Origin: Methanobacteriota archaeon
Lineage (GTDB): Archaea > Halobacteriota > Methanosarcinia > Methanosarcinales > Methanosarcinaceae
Reading direction: 5' to 3'
Assembly (NCBI GenBank): GCA_023399215.1
Contig: JAEWQJ010000020.1
Span: 103,926 to 167,925 of the forward strand
DNA length: 64,000 nucleotides
Shown here: in pieces, positions 37,176 through 45,592 of the stretch
Position numbering within the stretch: the first letter of the stretch is position 1
Layout of the letters: each line of letters begins with the position of its first letter
The notes under the pieces: generated by a model
Databases searched by the model: none
Told to the model about the DNA's origin: nothing
Seen by the model: the letters and a program-made list of their open reading frames with translations, nothing else
Made by a program: the position numbers and the translations under genes

Positions 37176-38051
37176 ATGTTTTTACCCAATTCCTTTATAG
37201 ATGCTCTTGCAGACTATGAATCTGCACGTTATGTTATCTTCGGCGTGCCTTTTGATAATACCTCTTCTTACAGGGCAGGCAGCCGCTGGGCTCCTGACGC
37301 TATGCGGCAGGCTTCTGCGAATTTTGAGAGTTACAACCCGACTTTCGACATAGACCTTGTCGATCTTCCGATCTATGATGCCGGGAATCTGGAAACTTCC
37401 GCTTTGGTTGACGAGACCCTGCAGAACCTTTACGAAGCTACAAAAGACCTCCTGAATGATGGAAAGCTTCCCATTATGCTTGGAGGGGAGCATTCGCTGA
37501 CTTTCGCTATGGTGAAAGCCTGCGCCGAACTTGCAGGAGAAGATTTCGGGGTCCTTGTCCTGGATGCCCATTTTGACCTCAGGGAAGAGTACAGGGGCTT
37601 TAAGCATAACCACGCCTGTGTGTCCCGAAATATCCTCAGTGAGGTCACTAAGAATCTTGTTTCCATAGGCATAAGAAGCGGCCCGGAAGAAGAATGGGTT
37701 TTTGCCAAGGAAAATAATCTGAAGTATTATACATCTGATGATGTGGAATCCACTGGCATGGTAGAGATCCTTAAAGAAGCCCTTGAGTGGCTTGATTGCA
37801 GCCAGATTTATCTTTCCCTTGATATGGATGCAATAGACCCGTCTTATGCCCCTGGTCTTGGCACGCCTGAGCCTTTTGGCCTGAGTGCGCGAGATGTAAG
37901 GACTGCAGTAAGGACGCTTGCTCCTTTTTCAATGGCTTTTGATGTCGTAGAAATTGCCCCTGAATACGATTCCGGGCAAACCGCCATGCTTGGGGCAAAA
38001 TTGATGAGGGAATTTATTGCTTCCCATGCAAAGAGTTGCAGTAAAGCATGA
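37176..38051 (+). CDS. speB: Agmatinase (ureohydrolase family)
   Basis: 291 residues. It hydrolyses agmatine to putrescine and urea, or acts on an agmatine-modified protein. The binuclear Mn site is intact: GGEHS (about 102), DAHFDLR (about 129-135) and SLDMDAIDP (about 212-220). The substrate-side loop NHACVSRNI is also present. The gene lies 82 bases after aIF5A. In haloarchaea a SpeB-like enzyme has been proposed to complete hypusine on aIF5A after transfer of an agmatine moiety, and this neighbourhood fits that model. Regulation is probably independent because of the terminator between the two genes. Confidence 0.93.
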   Translation: MFLPNSFIDALADYESARYVIFGVPFDNTSSYRAGSRWAPDAMRQASANFESYNPTFDIDLVDLPIYDAGNLETSALVDETLQNLYEATKDLLNDGKLPIMLGGEHSLTFAMVKACAELAGEDFGVLVLDAHFDLREEYRGFKHNHACVSRNILSEVTKNLVSIGIRSGPEEEWVFAKENNLKYYTSDDVESTGMVEILKEALEWLDCSQIYLSLDMDAIDPSYAPGLGTPEPFGLSARDVRTAVRTLAPFSMAFDVVEIAPEYDSGQTAMLGAKLMREFIASHAKSCSKA

Positions 38052-38203
38052 ATTAAGAAAACCGAAAAGTAATCCAGAGATCCAAAATTTGCTATTTAGA
38101 ATTACTTCATTTTTTTCGCTACTAATGGGATTACTTCATTTTTCACTTTTTTGAACTTAAAAATTGCTGGAAAAGGCGAAGTATTAAAGCTTCGGAACTT
38201 TTC

Positions 38204-38265
38204 CAGGATTCAATACCTCAACACTCAGTATGTTCAGGATTCAATACCTCAACACTCAGTATGTT
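38204..38265. repeat. Two identical tandem 31-bp repeats
   Basis: Identical copies lie at 38204-38234 and 38235-38265 (each begins CAGGATTCAATACCTCAACA). A third, diverged start (CAGGGTTCAGT) follows. They lie between speB and the first small-protein gene. Confidence 0.9.
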
Positions 38266-38340
38266 CAGGGTTCAGTCCGTCCAAGGCCTGATATACCCAG
38301 GACCCAATACTCTTTTTATTCGATGAACTATTTATATCAG

Positions 38341-38517
38341 TTAAGCCTGCCAAATGGCTATTATTTTGTCAATTGCTATGTGCGTGTACTTTTCATTCTG
38401 CTTGAGAGTTAGCACGTTGTCTGCACAGGCTTCCGCCTTTCCATTAAAAACATCAGGGCCCCCACAGTAAACGTCTACGACTTCGCCTAAAAGGTGTTCT
38501 ACTATAAAAGATTGCAT
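38341..38517 (-). CDS. Small protein with YCGGPDVF motif, copy A (58 residues)
   Basis: The 58-residue protein reads MQSFIVEHLLGEVVDVYCGG, then PDVFNGKAEACADNVLTL and THIAIDKIIAIW. Alternating hydrophobic strands with a Gly in the second strand resemble a five-stranded Sm-like/SH3-like barrel; this is inference. Two Cys (18 and 31) are shared with copy B. The start is supported by GAGGT eight bases upstream. It is about 66% identical to the gene at 38721-38900 on the same strand, so it is a tandem duplicate. Function unknown. Confidence 0.8.
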   Translation of the reverse strand: MQSFIVEHLLGEVVDVYCGGPDVFNGKAEACADNVLTLKQNEKYTHIAIDKIIAIWQA

Positions 38518-38720
38518 TTCTTTTTACCTCGGTATTTTCTCACTTATTAAACTCTGGGTCGCCAATTTAAATGACCATTATTTCCCGGAAACCAGGGTAC
38601 TATCAAGCTTTCCAGAGTACTTTCCAGTTTTAATCAGGTTTAGGAAATGATTCTCAAAATCTTTCCTTAGTCCCTTTGTCCTCTATAATACTGGAATAGT
38701 TGAAATATGAAAGTTTGAGC

Positions 38721-38900
38721 TTATTGGCTCCAGATAGCTATTATTTTGTCAATGGCTATATGGGTAAGTTTCCCCTGGCTACTGAGCGTCAAAACGTTAT
38801 CGGCACAGGCTTTTACATTTCCTTTGAAAACGTCAGGCCCGCCGCAGTAAACATCTACATCCTTGTTGAGATAGTGTTCCACTATAAACGATTGTATCAT
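38721..38900 (-). CDS. Small protein with YCGGPDVF motif, copy B (59 residues)
   Basis: 59 residues, MIQSFIVEHYLNKDVDVYCG followed by GPDVFKGNVKACADNVLTLS and ending THIAIDKIIAIWSQ. It aligns without gaps to copy A apart from one N-terminal residue. An AAGGAG site at a good distance precedes the ATG, so it is truly translated. The 203 bases between the two copies and independent ribosome sites suggest separate expression. Conservation of both Cys, the GGPDVF turn and the HIAIDKIIAIW end in both copies shows selection. The fold could be an Lsm-like nucleic-acid or metabolite binder. Confidence 0.82.
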   Translation of the reverse strand: MIQSFIVEHYLNKDVDVYCGGPDVFKGNVKACADNVLTLSSQGKLTHIAIDKIIAIWSQ

Positions 38901-39339
38901 AGATTTGTGCTCCTTCTTATTTTCTTAACAACTTGCGTATTTCCCTGTTAGTTTTTCTGATGACAGAAACTGGTAGTCTGTACACCCACAGATGTCCGTT
39001 AATTGTAACTACCTTTTCATTTCATATAAATATATTTAGAAACTAAAATTGCTTTCTGGAGTACGATGCTGTGAATTTCTGCAAGGAAAATCAGTTTACT
39101 TACTTCGGAGCCTGTATAGTTCTTAGTTATCGTTTTCCCGAAAATAAAAAAATGGTTATATGGCCTCTTTTCTCCTAGTTTACTTGCTCAGGGAATCCGG
39201 AAAAGCTAAGTTTATCTGGAAATATCTAATAAACCTGGCTTTTAATGAAAAAGAATCAAATTCAAAACTATCTGGAAAATTTTCCCTTAAAATTTCTCAA
39301 TTTTAAATCGGTAAATTCTTTACCTCAGAATTAAGCGAA
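38901..39339. other. Intergenic region, nothing recognised
   Basis: About 440 AT-rich bases upstream of small-protein copy B and downstream of the XRE gene. No ORF, RNA or repeat stands out. Confidence 0.4.
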
Positions 39340-39564
39340 TCAACCTTTTCTTTCAGAATTCCTGGCCTCACGGTCTTCATAGAGGAAAATATCCTCAATA
39401 TGGACGCTAAAAAGCTTGGCAAGCTTGAATGCAAGTTCAAGAGAAGGATCATATTTTCCTTTTTCAATTGCGTGTATGGTTTGCCTTGTCACCCCTACTT
39501 TTTCAGCCAGGTTTTCCTGAGTAAGGTCATGCATTGCCCTGTAAACTTTAATGTTGTTCTTCAT
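39340..39564 (-). CDS. XRE-family helix-turn-helix regulator
   Basis: 74 residues from ATG 39564 (MKNNIKVYRAMHDLTQENLA), which has GGAG six bases upstream; a TTG four codons earlier is less likely. The HTH is LTQENLAEKVGVTRQTIHAIEKGKYDPSLELAFKLA. The short length with no other domain places it with the YozG/YgzD-like regulators that accompany DUF2178 membrane proteins. It lies downstream of such a gene on the same strand, 144 bases away. It probably represses its own cluster. Confidence 0.9.
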   Translation of the reverse strand: MKNNIKVYRAMHDLTQENLAEKVGVTRQTIHAIEKGKYDPSLELAFKLAKLFSVHIEDIFLYEDREARNSERKG

Positions 39565-39708
39565 CGCAAGCTCCAAGTATAAGTCTTTAGGACAGTATAG
39601 GTCTTATTACAAAGTTAATGAAATCCCATTTTACCAAACTCTACTCACCCTCCCTCATGTATAAAATCTGGTTTTATTGTCCCTACAAGACGTAATCTGA
39701 CTTTCTGC

Positions 39709-40092
39709 TTAACCACCATATTCCCTGTTGTAGTGCATATAAAGCAAACTATAAAGCACCATAATTGCACAACTTCCATATACCATGAAAAAACCAATAT
39801 TAGTATAGCCTGGATAAGTGTTTCTCATTGCTATCAGAGTTGTTCCCCCAAGAGCTAAACTAATTACTACTATTTGGAAGGTAATCCAAGAGGCTTTCTG
39901 GCTAATTTGGTGAATACGCTCGTCTTCCACAATGCCTTCCATCCTACTTTTTAATAGATATATTACAGTCATTCCTGCTAAGAAAACACTTATAGCAAGT
40001 GTAGGACTTCCTATCGAAAAAGCAAAACTTAAAACTGCTCCCATTAGCATTACAATCAGGAACAAAATTATACGAAATTGTTTCTGCTTCAT
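39709..40092 (-). CDS. DUF2178 membrane protein
   Basis: 127 residues with four hydrophobic helices and the DUF2178 motif EGIVEDERIHQISQKAS between helices 2 and 3. The ATG at 40098 sits only two bases from AAGGAG; the next ATG (40092) has proper spacing and is preferred. The pairing with an XRE regulator recurs in archaea and Gram-positive bacteria. The function is unknown. It may sense or buffer membrane stress under control of the regulator. Confidence 0.8.
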   Translation of the reverse strand: MKQKQFRIILFLIVMLMGAVLSFAFSIGSPTLAISVFLAGMTVIYLLKSRMEGIVEDERIHQISQKASWITFQIVVISLALGGTTLIAMRNTYPGYTNIGFFMVYGSCAIMVLYSLLYMHYNREYGG

Positions 40093-40603
40093 CTGCATAA
40101 CTCCTTTAAGTATATTTTTTCCATGTTAGTCAAAACTCTATATTTGTAACGTTCCAATGTATAGTTTTAATAACAAATTGTCTTCATTTGTATACAATAA
40201 GTAAAGCATTCTTTACATATAGTAAATAGATACTTACATTATATTAAGTTATTGAAGAGTAGTTGAGAACAAAAGAATACGAGCTGATAGAGGAGAGAAT
40301 AAGATAAGTAAGAAAAATAAAAGAAATAAGATTCCAAGACTGGCTGGGTAGAAAGTAGAGAGTTATTAGAGAGCAAGTTAGAAACGTACAAAAATGGGTA
40401 AATTCAGTTTTTAATAAGTCGTAATGTTTAGTCTCACTACTTTGTAATATATGGTATAAACTGTCGTGCTATGTGCATGTGGTAATTGCCTGTCGAAAGC
40501 TTAAATCAAAATTTTAAGTTTTCACTTCTTTTATAGAAAGACTCCAATCTTTAATCGACAAACTTGAAAAAATAATTTATACCAGTCTTGCATATTACTA
40601 ACT

Positions 40604-40690
40604 ATGAAAGATAATTTCCTAAGACAAGTTGAAATTATATTTTTTATTTGCCTGATCATACTTTTTCTAATTTCCTGCTATGGCACTTAA
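40604..40690 (+). CDS. Possible 28-residue hydrophobic peptide
   Basis: The ATG opens MKDNFLRQVEIIFFICLIIL and ends FLISCYGT, one membrane-spanning helix with a charged N-terminus. A TTTATA box at 40577-40582 is about 25 bases before the ATG, which would give a leaderless message. It lies convergent to the orphan RelE toxin gene. It could be a small membrane protein, but a chance ORF is possible. Confidence 0.3.
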   Translation: MKDNFLRQVEIIFFICLIILFLISCYGT

Positions 40691-40710
40691 TGGCTATAGA
40701 GTTTAAACCT

Positions 40711-40804
40711 TTACTCTTTTCAACGATACATCTCGATTAACCCCTTACTCTCTTCAACGATACATATCAATTAACCCCTTACTCTCTTCAACGATACATA
40801 CGAT
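40711..40804. repeat. Three 34-bp repeats copying the 3' end of the relE-like gene
   Basis: Units begin at 40711, 40745 and 40779 (TTACTCTCTTCAACGATACA and following bases). The third unit contains the last codons and stop of the RelE-type gene (MYR-stop), so the other two are duplications of its end. Confidence 0.85.
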
Positions 40805-41045
40805 TTAAAGGCTCGATCATTATAACTACCAGGTTTTGATTCTCATAATTAATTCTATAAAGCAGCCTTAAATGCCTGGACCGTAGTCTGAAAAGCTTTT
40901 CCTTACTCTCAATTATTCTTTTTGCTCGCGGTGGGACCGGATCGAGGACAAGTTCATCAAGAGTTTCTTTGACTCTGGAGTAAGTCATTTCATCAGCCGA
41001 TTTCAAAAAGGCTTGCGCAGGGATGTCAATAAGGACTTTAAACAT
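40788..41045 (-). CDS. RelE/ParE-family toxin, no visible antitoxin
   Basis: 85 residues with the RelE fold: FKVLIDIPAQAFLKSADE, PPRAKRIIESKEKLFRLRSRHLRLLYRIN and a C-terminal VVIMIEPLNRMYR. Conserved basic residues (RLRSRHLRLLY) fit an mRNA interferase. A GAGG site precedes the ATG. Upstream, where an antitoxin should be, only an 18-codon frame (starting MNIQKKRS) is found, so it is an orphan. The antitoxin may be lost, elsewhere, or the toxin inactive. The gene end is embedded in a 34-bp repeat array. Confidence 0.85.
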   Translation of the reverse strand: MFKVLIDIPAQAFLKSADEMTYSRVKETLDELVLDPVPPRAKRIIESKEKLFRLRSRHLRLLYRINYENQNLVVIMIEPLNRMYR

Positions 41046-41547
41046 TTTAGAGCCTCAAAGTTTCATTGCTATTAAGCGGTAATGTTATCCGATTTATTTC
41101 TCAAACTTCTTTTTTTCTGAATGTTCATTTTGGTTTAATTGTTTGTTGCAGGTTCCAGCAGTGCTGAGATTATGAATAGAGATTATAAATAAGATTTTTA
41201 CTGTGGTAATTCTCTTTCTCACAGTATGAGCAATACCATGTTAATCAACACAGACCAAAGATCCTACACTAATTTGGGGGTTTGTTAACATTTTTACTGC
41301 CTTAGTAATAGAATTCATTTTGCTGCCTTAGTAATAGAATTTATTATCTACAATATCTGATTTAGTTATTGTAAGAGTAATTTTTTTATCAGATTCAATA
41401 TTAAACTAAAAATATTTTTATTTTCATGAATGATATATAGAGTCCAAATAATATATTATTTCTCGAAAGGTGCAAGTTTCTACGAGAAACTGTAATAGTT
41501 AAATTTGTATAATTTTTTTATAACTTTAATTATTAACGCAAAGTTTC
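41046..41547. other. Intergenic region with a 26-bp tandem duplication
   Basis: Positions 41295-41346 carry two tandem 26-bp units that share CTGCCTTAGTAATAGAATT exactly. Otherwise AT-rich, with TATA-like runs. No gene is seen. Confidence 0.6.
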
Positions 41548-42279
41548 TCATTGAATATCTTTTTTATCTTCATTATATTTTATATAAATGCCCAGAAACA
41601 TAACAAAAATAACGGGTGCAAGTGCCATCATTCCAATTAAGCCGAAACCGTCTGCAATTGCATCTACACCTTCATGTGCAGATGCTAGTCCGACGGTCAT
41701 TGATGTGAGAAATGTTACAGCCATAGAGCCTGTTGCAACTCCACCTGCATCGAATGCTATACTTATGAAATCTTTGTCGCAAAACCATAATAAAACAAAT
41801 ACGAATAGATAACCTGGGACTATTATATACAGAAAAGGGATTCCATAAATTATTTTTGCCATTGCAATGGCAACGAACACAGCAATTCCAGAGGAAAGAA
41901 CATAAAGCATAAGTTTTGATCTTATATAACCATTGGAAGACTCTTCAATCTGGTAACATAATACCCTTACAACAGGCTCTGCAAAAGTTGAAAGGAATCC
42001 AAGCACGAAACCTATCGGTATTAAAATGTTTTTTTTGTCGGAATTGCCGAAAAATTCACCAATCTCTCTTCCTATAGGAAAAAAGCCACTGTATACGCCA
42101 TAAAGAAATAATACTATTCCAAATCCGGCTAAAATTAATCCGGTATACAGTTTTATTAATTGTGAAAACGGAAGCTTTAAATGTGCTTTTTGAAATAGAG
42201 CAAAAAAAATTACAAGAGGGACAAGTGACTGAATAACTTCAAAGAATACAGGCGAGATTCCCTCTGTAACTGAGTTCAT
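41548..42279 (-). CDS. DUF1538 membrane protein, cassette 2, subunit B
   Basis: 243 residues with six or seven helices. DUF1538 hallmarks are present: AEPVVRVLCYQIEESSNGY (about 95-113) and FDAGGVATGSMAV (about 177-189). It overlaps subunit A by four bases (ATGA), so the two are made together and probably form a heterodimer; in bacteria one long protein carries both halves. It is a close paralog of the gene at 43930-44658. The role is probably transport of an ion or small solute, but no substrate is established. Confidence 0.85.
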   Translation of the reverse strand: MNSVTEGISPVFFEVIQSLVPLVIFFALFQKAHLKLPFSQLIKLYTGLILAGFGIVLFLYGVYSGFFPIGREIGEFFGNSDKKNILIPIGFVLGFLSTFAEPVVRVLCYQIEESSNGYIRSKLMLYVLSSGIAVFVAIAMAKIIYGIPFLYIIVPGYLFVFVLLWFCDKDFISIAFDAGGVATGSMAVTFLTSMTVGLASAHEGVDAIADGFGLIGMMALAPVIFVMFLGIYIKYNEDKKDIQ

Positions 42280-42971
42280 GAAGACAGAACCCCCAGCAAC
42301 ATTACAATAACTACAGGGCCCATGGAAGCTAATCCCATGATTCCGAAATTATCTGAAAGTTCAGACTTCTTTTGTAATACTGCAACTATTCCGATTCCAA
42401 GAGCCATAATAACAGGTACAGTTATAGACCCTGTGGTCACACCTCCTGCATCGAAAGCGATTGCCAGGTATTCACTCGGTACAAAAAATGACAGCGCGAG
42501 TATAATTAGATAGCCTGCTGCAAACAGATACCTGATTGGAATTCCATAAATTGTTCTGAAAATAGAAATAACTACAAACAAGCCAACTCCAAAGGCTATA
42601 GAGATTATTATCATATTACTATCTATACTGCCCTGTGAAACTAAATTAACCATGTTACTTAAAACTCTTACATCAGGCTCCGCAATGGTTGTTAGAAACG
42701 AGAGTAGGAAGACTACTATTGCAATAAAAGCAAGTGAATTATGCTTGGGCAAATCAGCTCCTATTGCCTCACCCATTGGAAGTATACCAATCTTAACGCC
42801 TACAAGAAAAAAAATCATTCCCAGTGAGATAAGTAATATGCTCGTCAAAAAAGATGCAAGCTGGTTCAAACTAGTACCAACTAATGTCAGCATGAGCAAA
42901 AGTATTGCAAGCGTTAAAGGAAATACTGCCTGCACAACTTCAATAATAGTCTCTTTAATATCACATATCAT
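42276..42971 (-). CDS. DUF1538 membrane protein, cassette 2, subunit A
   Basis: 231 residues. The start is chosen at ATG 42971 (MICDIKETIIEVVQAVFPLT) because GGAGGG lies eight bases upstream; six extra codons are possible. It contains GEAIGADLPKHNSLAF, AEPDVRVLSNMVN and AFDAGGVTTGSITVPV. The last motif occurs in all four DUF1538 proteins here and probably lines the transport path. It is followed by subunit B with an ATGA overlap. Unlike cassette 1, no PII-like gene follows subunit B. Confidence 0.85.
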   Translation of the reverse strand: MICDIKETIIEVVQAVFPLTLAILLLMLTLVGTSLNQLASFLTSILLISLGMIFFLVGVKIGILPMGEAIGADLPKHNSLAFIAIVVFLLSFLTTIAEPDVRVLSNMVNLVSQGSIDSNMIIISIAFGVGLFVVISIFRTIYGIPIRYLFAAGYLIILALSFFVPSEYLAIAFDAGGVTTGSITVPVIMALGIGIVAVLQKKSELSDNFGIMGLASMGPVVIVMLLGVLSS

Positions 42972-42989
42972 AAAAATTTCCCTCCGCAA

Positions 42990-43586
42990 TAGATAGAATT
43001 TACTTTACAAATTACAGATCTGAGCTGTTTAAGGTAAATTTCATCAATGAGACATATTGAAAATATCAATTATTGCTAAACTGGTGAAGTATCTTCGCCA
43101 CGTTGTTAAGTTGAAAGAGCAGACGATCCATTGTATTTACATGTCTATATATATTCATTAATCTTAATATATTATGAATTTAGAAATTCTATTTTCTACA
43201 AGGATTTTTAAATTTCCTATTTCAGCTTTAGACATCTGGTTTAAATCGTAGATTTCATATCTGAATCTTAATTGCCAATTCCCCAATTAATTATATGACT
43301 AATATTATATAATACTCTTTGAGCACAAGTCTCCGTCTAAATAAAATATAGATAGCAAGTAAATTTACTTTTTCTACTCCTTGATTTTAAAATAATCCTT
43401 AACAGACCTCATTGTTATGCTATTTCTCTTTTAACCGTGGTAACGGCTAATTTTCATTGTTTAAAATTATCACTATTGAGAATAGCAAATGTCAACCAGA
43501 TCTAACGAAAAAAATAAGTTTTTAAGTTAAATTCAAACTTGAAAGTCTCCAGATAGGAACATTCATAATTTCCTAAGTGGAGTTAC
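42990..43586. other. Spacer between the two DUF1538 cassettes
   Basis: About 600 AT-rich bases. It has no ORF and no PII remnant that I can recognise. It presumably holds the promoter of cassette 2. Confidence 0.5.
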
Positions 43587-43940
43587 TCATATTTCTCTGT
43601 TAGAGTGCAACATATCATAAAGTGGATGACAAATTCCAAATACTTTATCCAGAGAAACTACAAACCCAATCCCTTTTCCGGGTTCGTTGAGGTTTACAGC
43701 CTCAATAATACTATTTTTGATTTTATCCTCAATTGTCGATTCAGCTACTGTGAGGACGATTTCCTTTTCTGGTTCGATCATTAAGCCAAGAATACTTTTA
43801 TTCTCATGAACTCCTGTACCGCGACCAAATAAGATTGTTCCGCCATGGGCACCGGCTTTTCTTGAAGCCTTAATTACCTCATCGCCCCAGCCTTTTTTTA
43901 CAATTGTGACTATTAATACAAAATCTTTCTCATTGCACAC
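43587..43940 (-). CDS. PII-like signalling protein of the DUF1538 cassette
   Basis: 117 residues. The ferredoxin-like PII fold shows VLIVTIVKKGWGDEVIKASR, GAHGGTILFGRGTG at the base of the T-loop and KGIGFVVSLDKVFGI at the C-terminus. The T-loop (FGRGTGVHENKSILGL) is shorter than in GlnB/GlnK and lacks the uridylylated Tyr, so it is a divergent PII. It starts 11 bases inside the end of DUF1538 subunit B, which points to coupled synthesis. By analogy to GlnK-AmtB and SbtB-SbtA it probably binds a nucleotide and gates the membrane complex. Confidence 0.85.
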   Translation of the reverse strand: MCNEKDFVLIVTIVKKGWGDEVIKASRKAGAHGGTILFGRGTGVHENKSILGLMIEPEKEIVLTVAESTIEDKIKNSIIEAVNLNEPGKGIGFVVSLDKVFGICHPLYDMLHSNREI

Positions 43941-44658
43941 TCTCTCTACCTCCGTTAAATCTTATGTAAACACCCAGAAGCATAACGAAAATGATGGGCG
44001 CCAGTGCTATCATCGCAATCAGGCCAAAGCCGTCTGCGACAGGATCTGTCCCCTCGTATGATGTAGCCACTCCTACAGCCATTGACATCAGAAAAGACAC
44101 AGCCATCGGACCTGTTACAGCTCCTCCTGCGTCGAATGCAATACCCACAAAATCTTTGTCACAAAGCCATAACAGAATAAGGACAAATAAATAACCTGGA
44201 ACTATTATGTATATGAAAGGTATCTTATAGACAATTTTTACCATTGAAATCGCAGACAACATAGCAACTGCGAAGGAAAGCATATAGAGCATAAGATTTG
44301 ATCTTATATAGCCACTGGAAGATTCCTCAACCTGATAACACAATACTCTTACAGAAGGTTCCGCAAAAGCAGCAAGTAAACCAAGAACAAAACCTAGAGG
44401 AATTAAAAAGTTCTTCTTAGAATCGCCAAAGAACTCCCCTATCTTCGTTCCTGCAGGGAGAAATCCGTTATTGACTCCATGAAGAAATAAGATCATACCA
44501 AATGCAGTGAAGGCTAGCCCTATATAAAGTCTTACTAATTGTGATAATGGCAGCTTTAAATATAATATCTGAAGGGATGTGAAGAAAATTATTAGAGGAG
44601 CAATTGATTGGATAACTTCAAAAAACACGAGCCAAAATCCCGTAATTTCTAAACTCAT
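43930..44658 (-). CDS. DUF1538 membrane protein, cassette 1, subunit B
   Basis: 242 residues, very similar to the gene at 41548-42279 across its whole length (VFFEVIQS--PLIIFF, AEPSVRVLCYQVEESSSGY, FDAGGAVTGPMAV). Its ATG overlaps the subunit A stop (ATGA), and its end overlaps the PII-like gene. All three genes form one tight operon. A polytopic membrane location is expected. Confidence 0.87.
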   Translation of the reverse strand: MSLEITGFWLVFFEVIQSIAPLIIFFTSLQILYLKLPLSQLVRLYIGLAFTAFGMILFLHGVNNGFLPAGTKIGEFFGDSKKNFLIPLGFVLGLLAAFAEPSVRVLCYQVEESSSGYIRSNLMLYMLSFAVAMLSAISMVKIVYKIPFIYIIVPGYLFVLILLWLCDKDFVGIAFDAGGAVTGPMAVSFLMSMAVGVATSYEGTDPVADGFGLIAMIALAPIIFVMLLGVYIRFNGGRESVQ

Positions 44659-45347
44659 GAAGACAGAACCCCCAGTAGCATGAGACTCAATATGGGACCT
44701 ATAGTCGCTAGGCCGATAAGTCCAAAACCATCAAGTTCAGATCTATCTTGCAATACTGAAGCTATCCCGACTCCAAGGCCAATAATCACAGGCACAATCA
44801 TTGCTCCTGTAGTCACACTTCCGGAATCAAAGGCAATTGCCAGATAATCAGCAGGTACAAAGAAAGACAGCATGAGTATGATTGAATAACTTCCTGCAAA
44901 CAGATATTTGATCGGAAATCCAAAGATTATTCTCAGGACGGAAATAACCATAAGAAAACCTACTCCAAAGGATATAGAAATTATCAGTAAATTGTTATCT
45001 ATACTCCCTTGTAAAGCTGAGTTTATCATGCTAATTAAAACACTTACATTAGGTTCCGCTACAGCTACAAAGGACGAGAGTAGAAACACCATCACTGCGA
45101 TAAAAGCCAGTGAGCTGTGCTTAGGCAAATCAGCTCCTATTGCCTCACCTATAGGAAGCATACTCAGCTTAACCCCGGTTAGAAAAAAGGTCATTCCGAT
45201 TACAGTTAGCACTGTAGCTATCAAAAAGGAGATCAGATCATCCAGGCCTATACCGACGAACACAAGCAACAGTAACACGACTACAAGTGTTAAAGGAAAT
45301 ATAGCTTGGACGACTTCCTGAAAAGTTTCTTTAACATCACGCATCAT
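44655..45347 (-). CDS. DUF1538 membrane protein, cassette 1, subunit A
   Basis: 230 residues from ATG 45347 (MMRDVKETFQEVVQAIFPLT), with GGTGGA upstream. The longer frame to 45377 adds ten unlikely residues. It shows GEAIGADLPKHSSLAF, AEPNVSVL and AFDSGSVTTGAMIVPV, where the second Gly of the DAGG motif is replaced. It is the first gene of the cassette. The start codons of the two A subunits are preceded by similar positions, consistent with duplication of the A-B pair. Confidence 0.87.
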   Translation of the reverse strand: MMRDVKETFQEVVQAIFPLTLVVVLLLLVFVGIGLDDLISFLIATVLTVIGMTFFLTGVKLSMLPIGEAIGADLPKHSSLAFIAVMVFLLSSFVAVAEPNVSVLISMINSALQGSIDNNLLIISISFGVGFLMVISVLRIIFGFPIKYLFAGSYSIILMLSFFVPADYLAIAFDSGSVTTGAMIVPVIIGLGVGIASVLQDRSELDGFGLIGLATIGPILSLMLLGVLSS

Positions 45348-45592
45348 GAAAGTTCCACCAGATAGATAAATAAGCACTTAATTAAGCGAGCAAATAAAAA
45401 TGTTTAAATAAATATAAAAATAAACACTAAATTCTAAATCTGCCACTTGTGAGTATTCAAGTACTTTTGACCCCAAAAATTTTAGAATATAAGCATTAAC
45501 AATATAGTTACTATAAGTATGTAAACATTATAGCTAAGTTAAATCTTTCATTATAAACTCTCTCATTATAAATAACAAAATGGAACTTCTCT

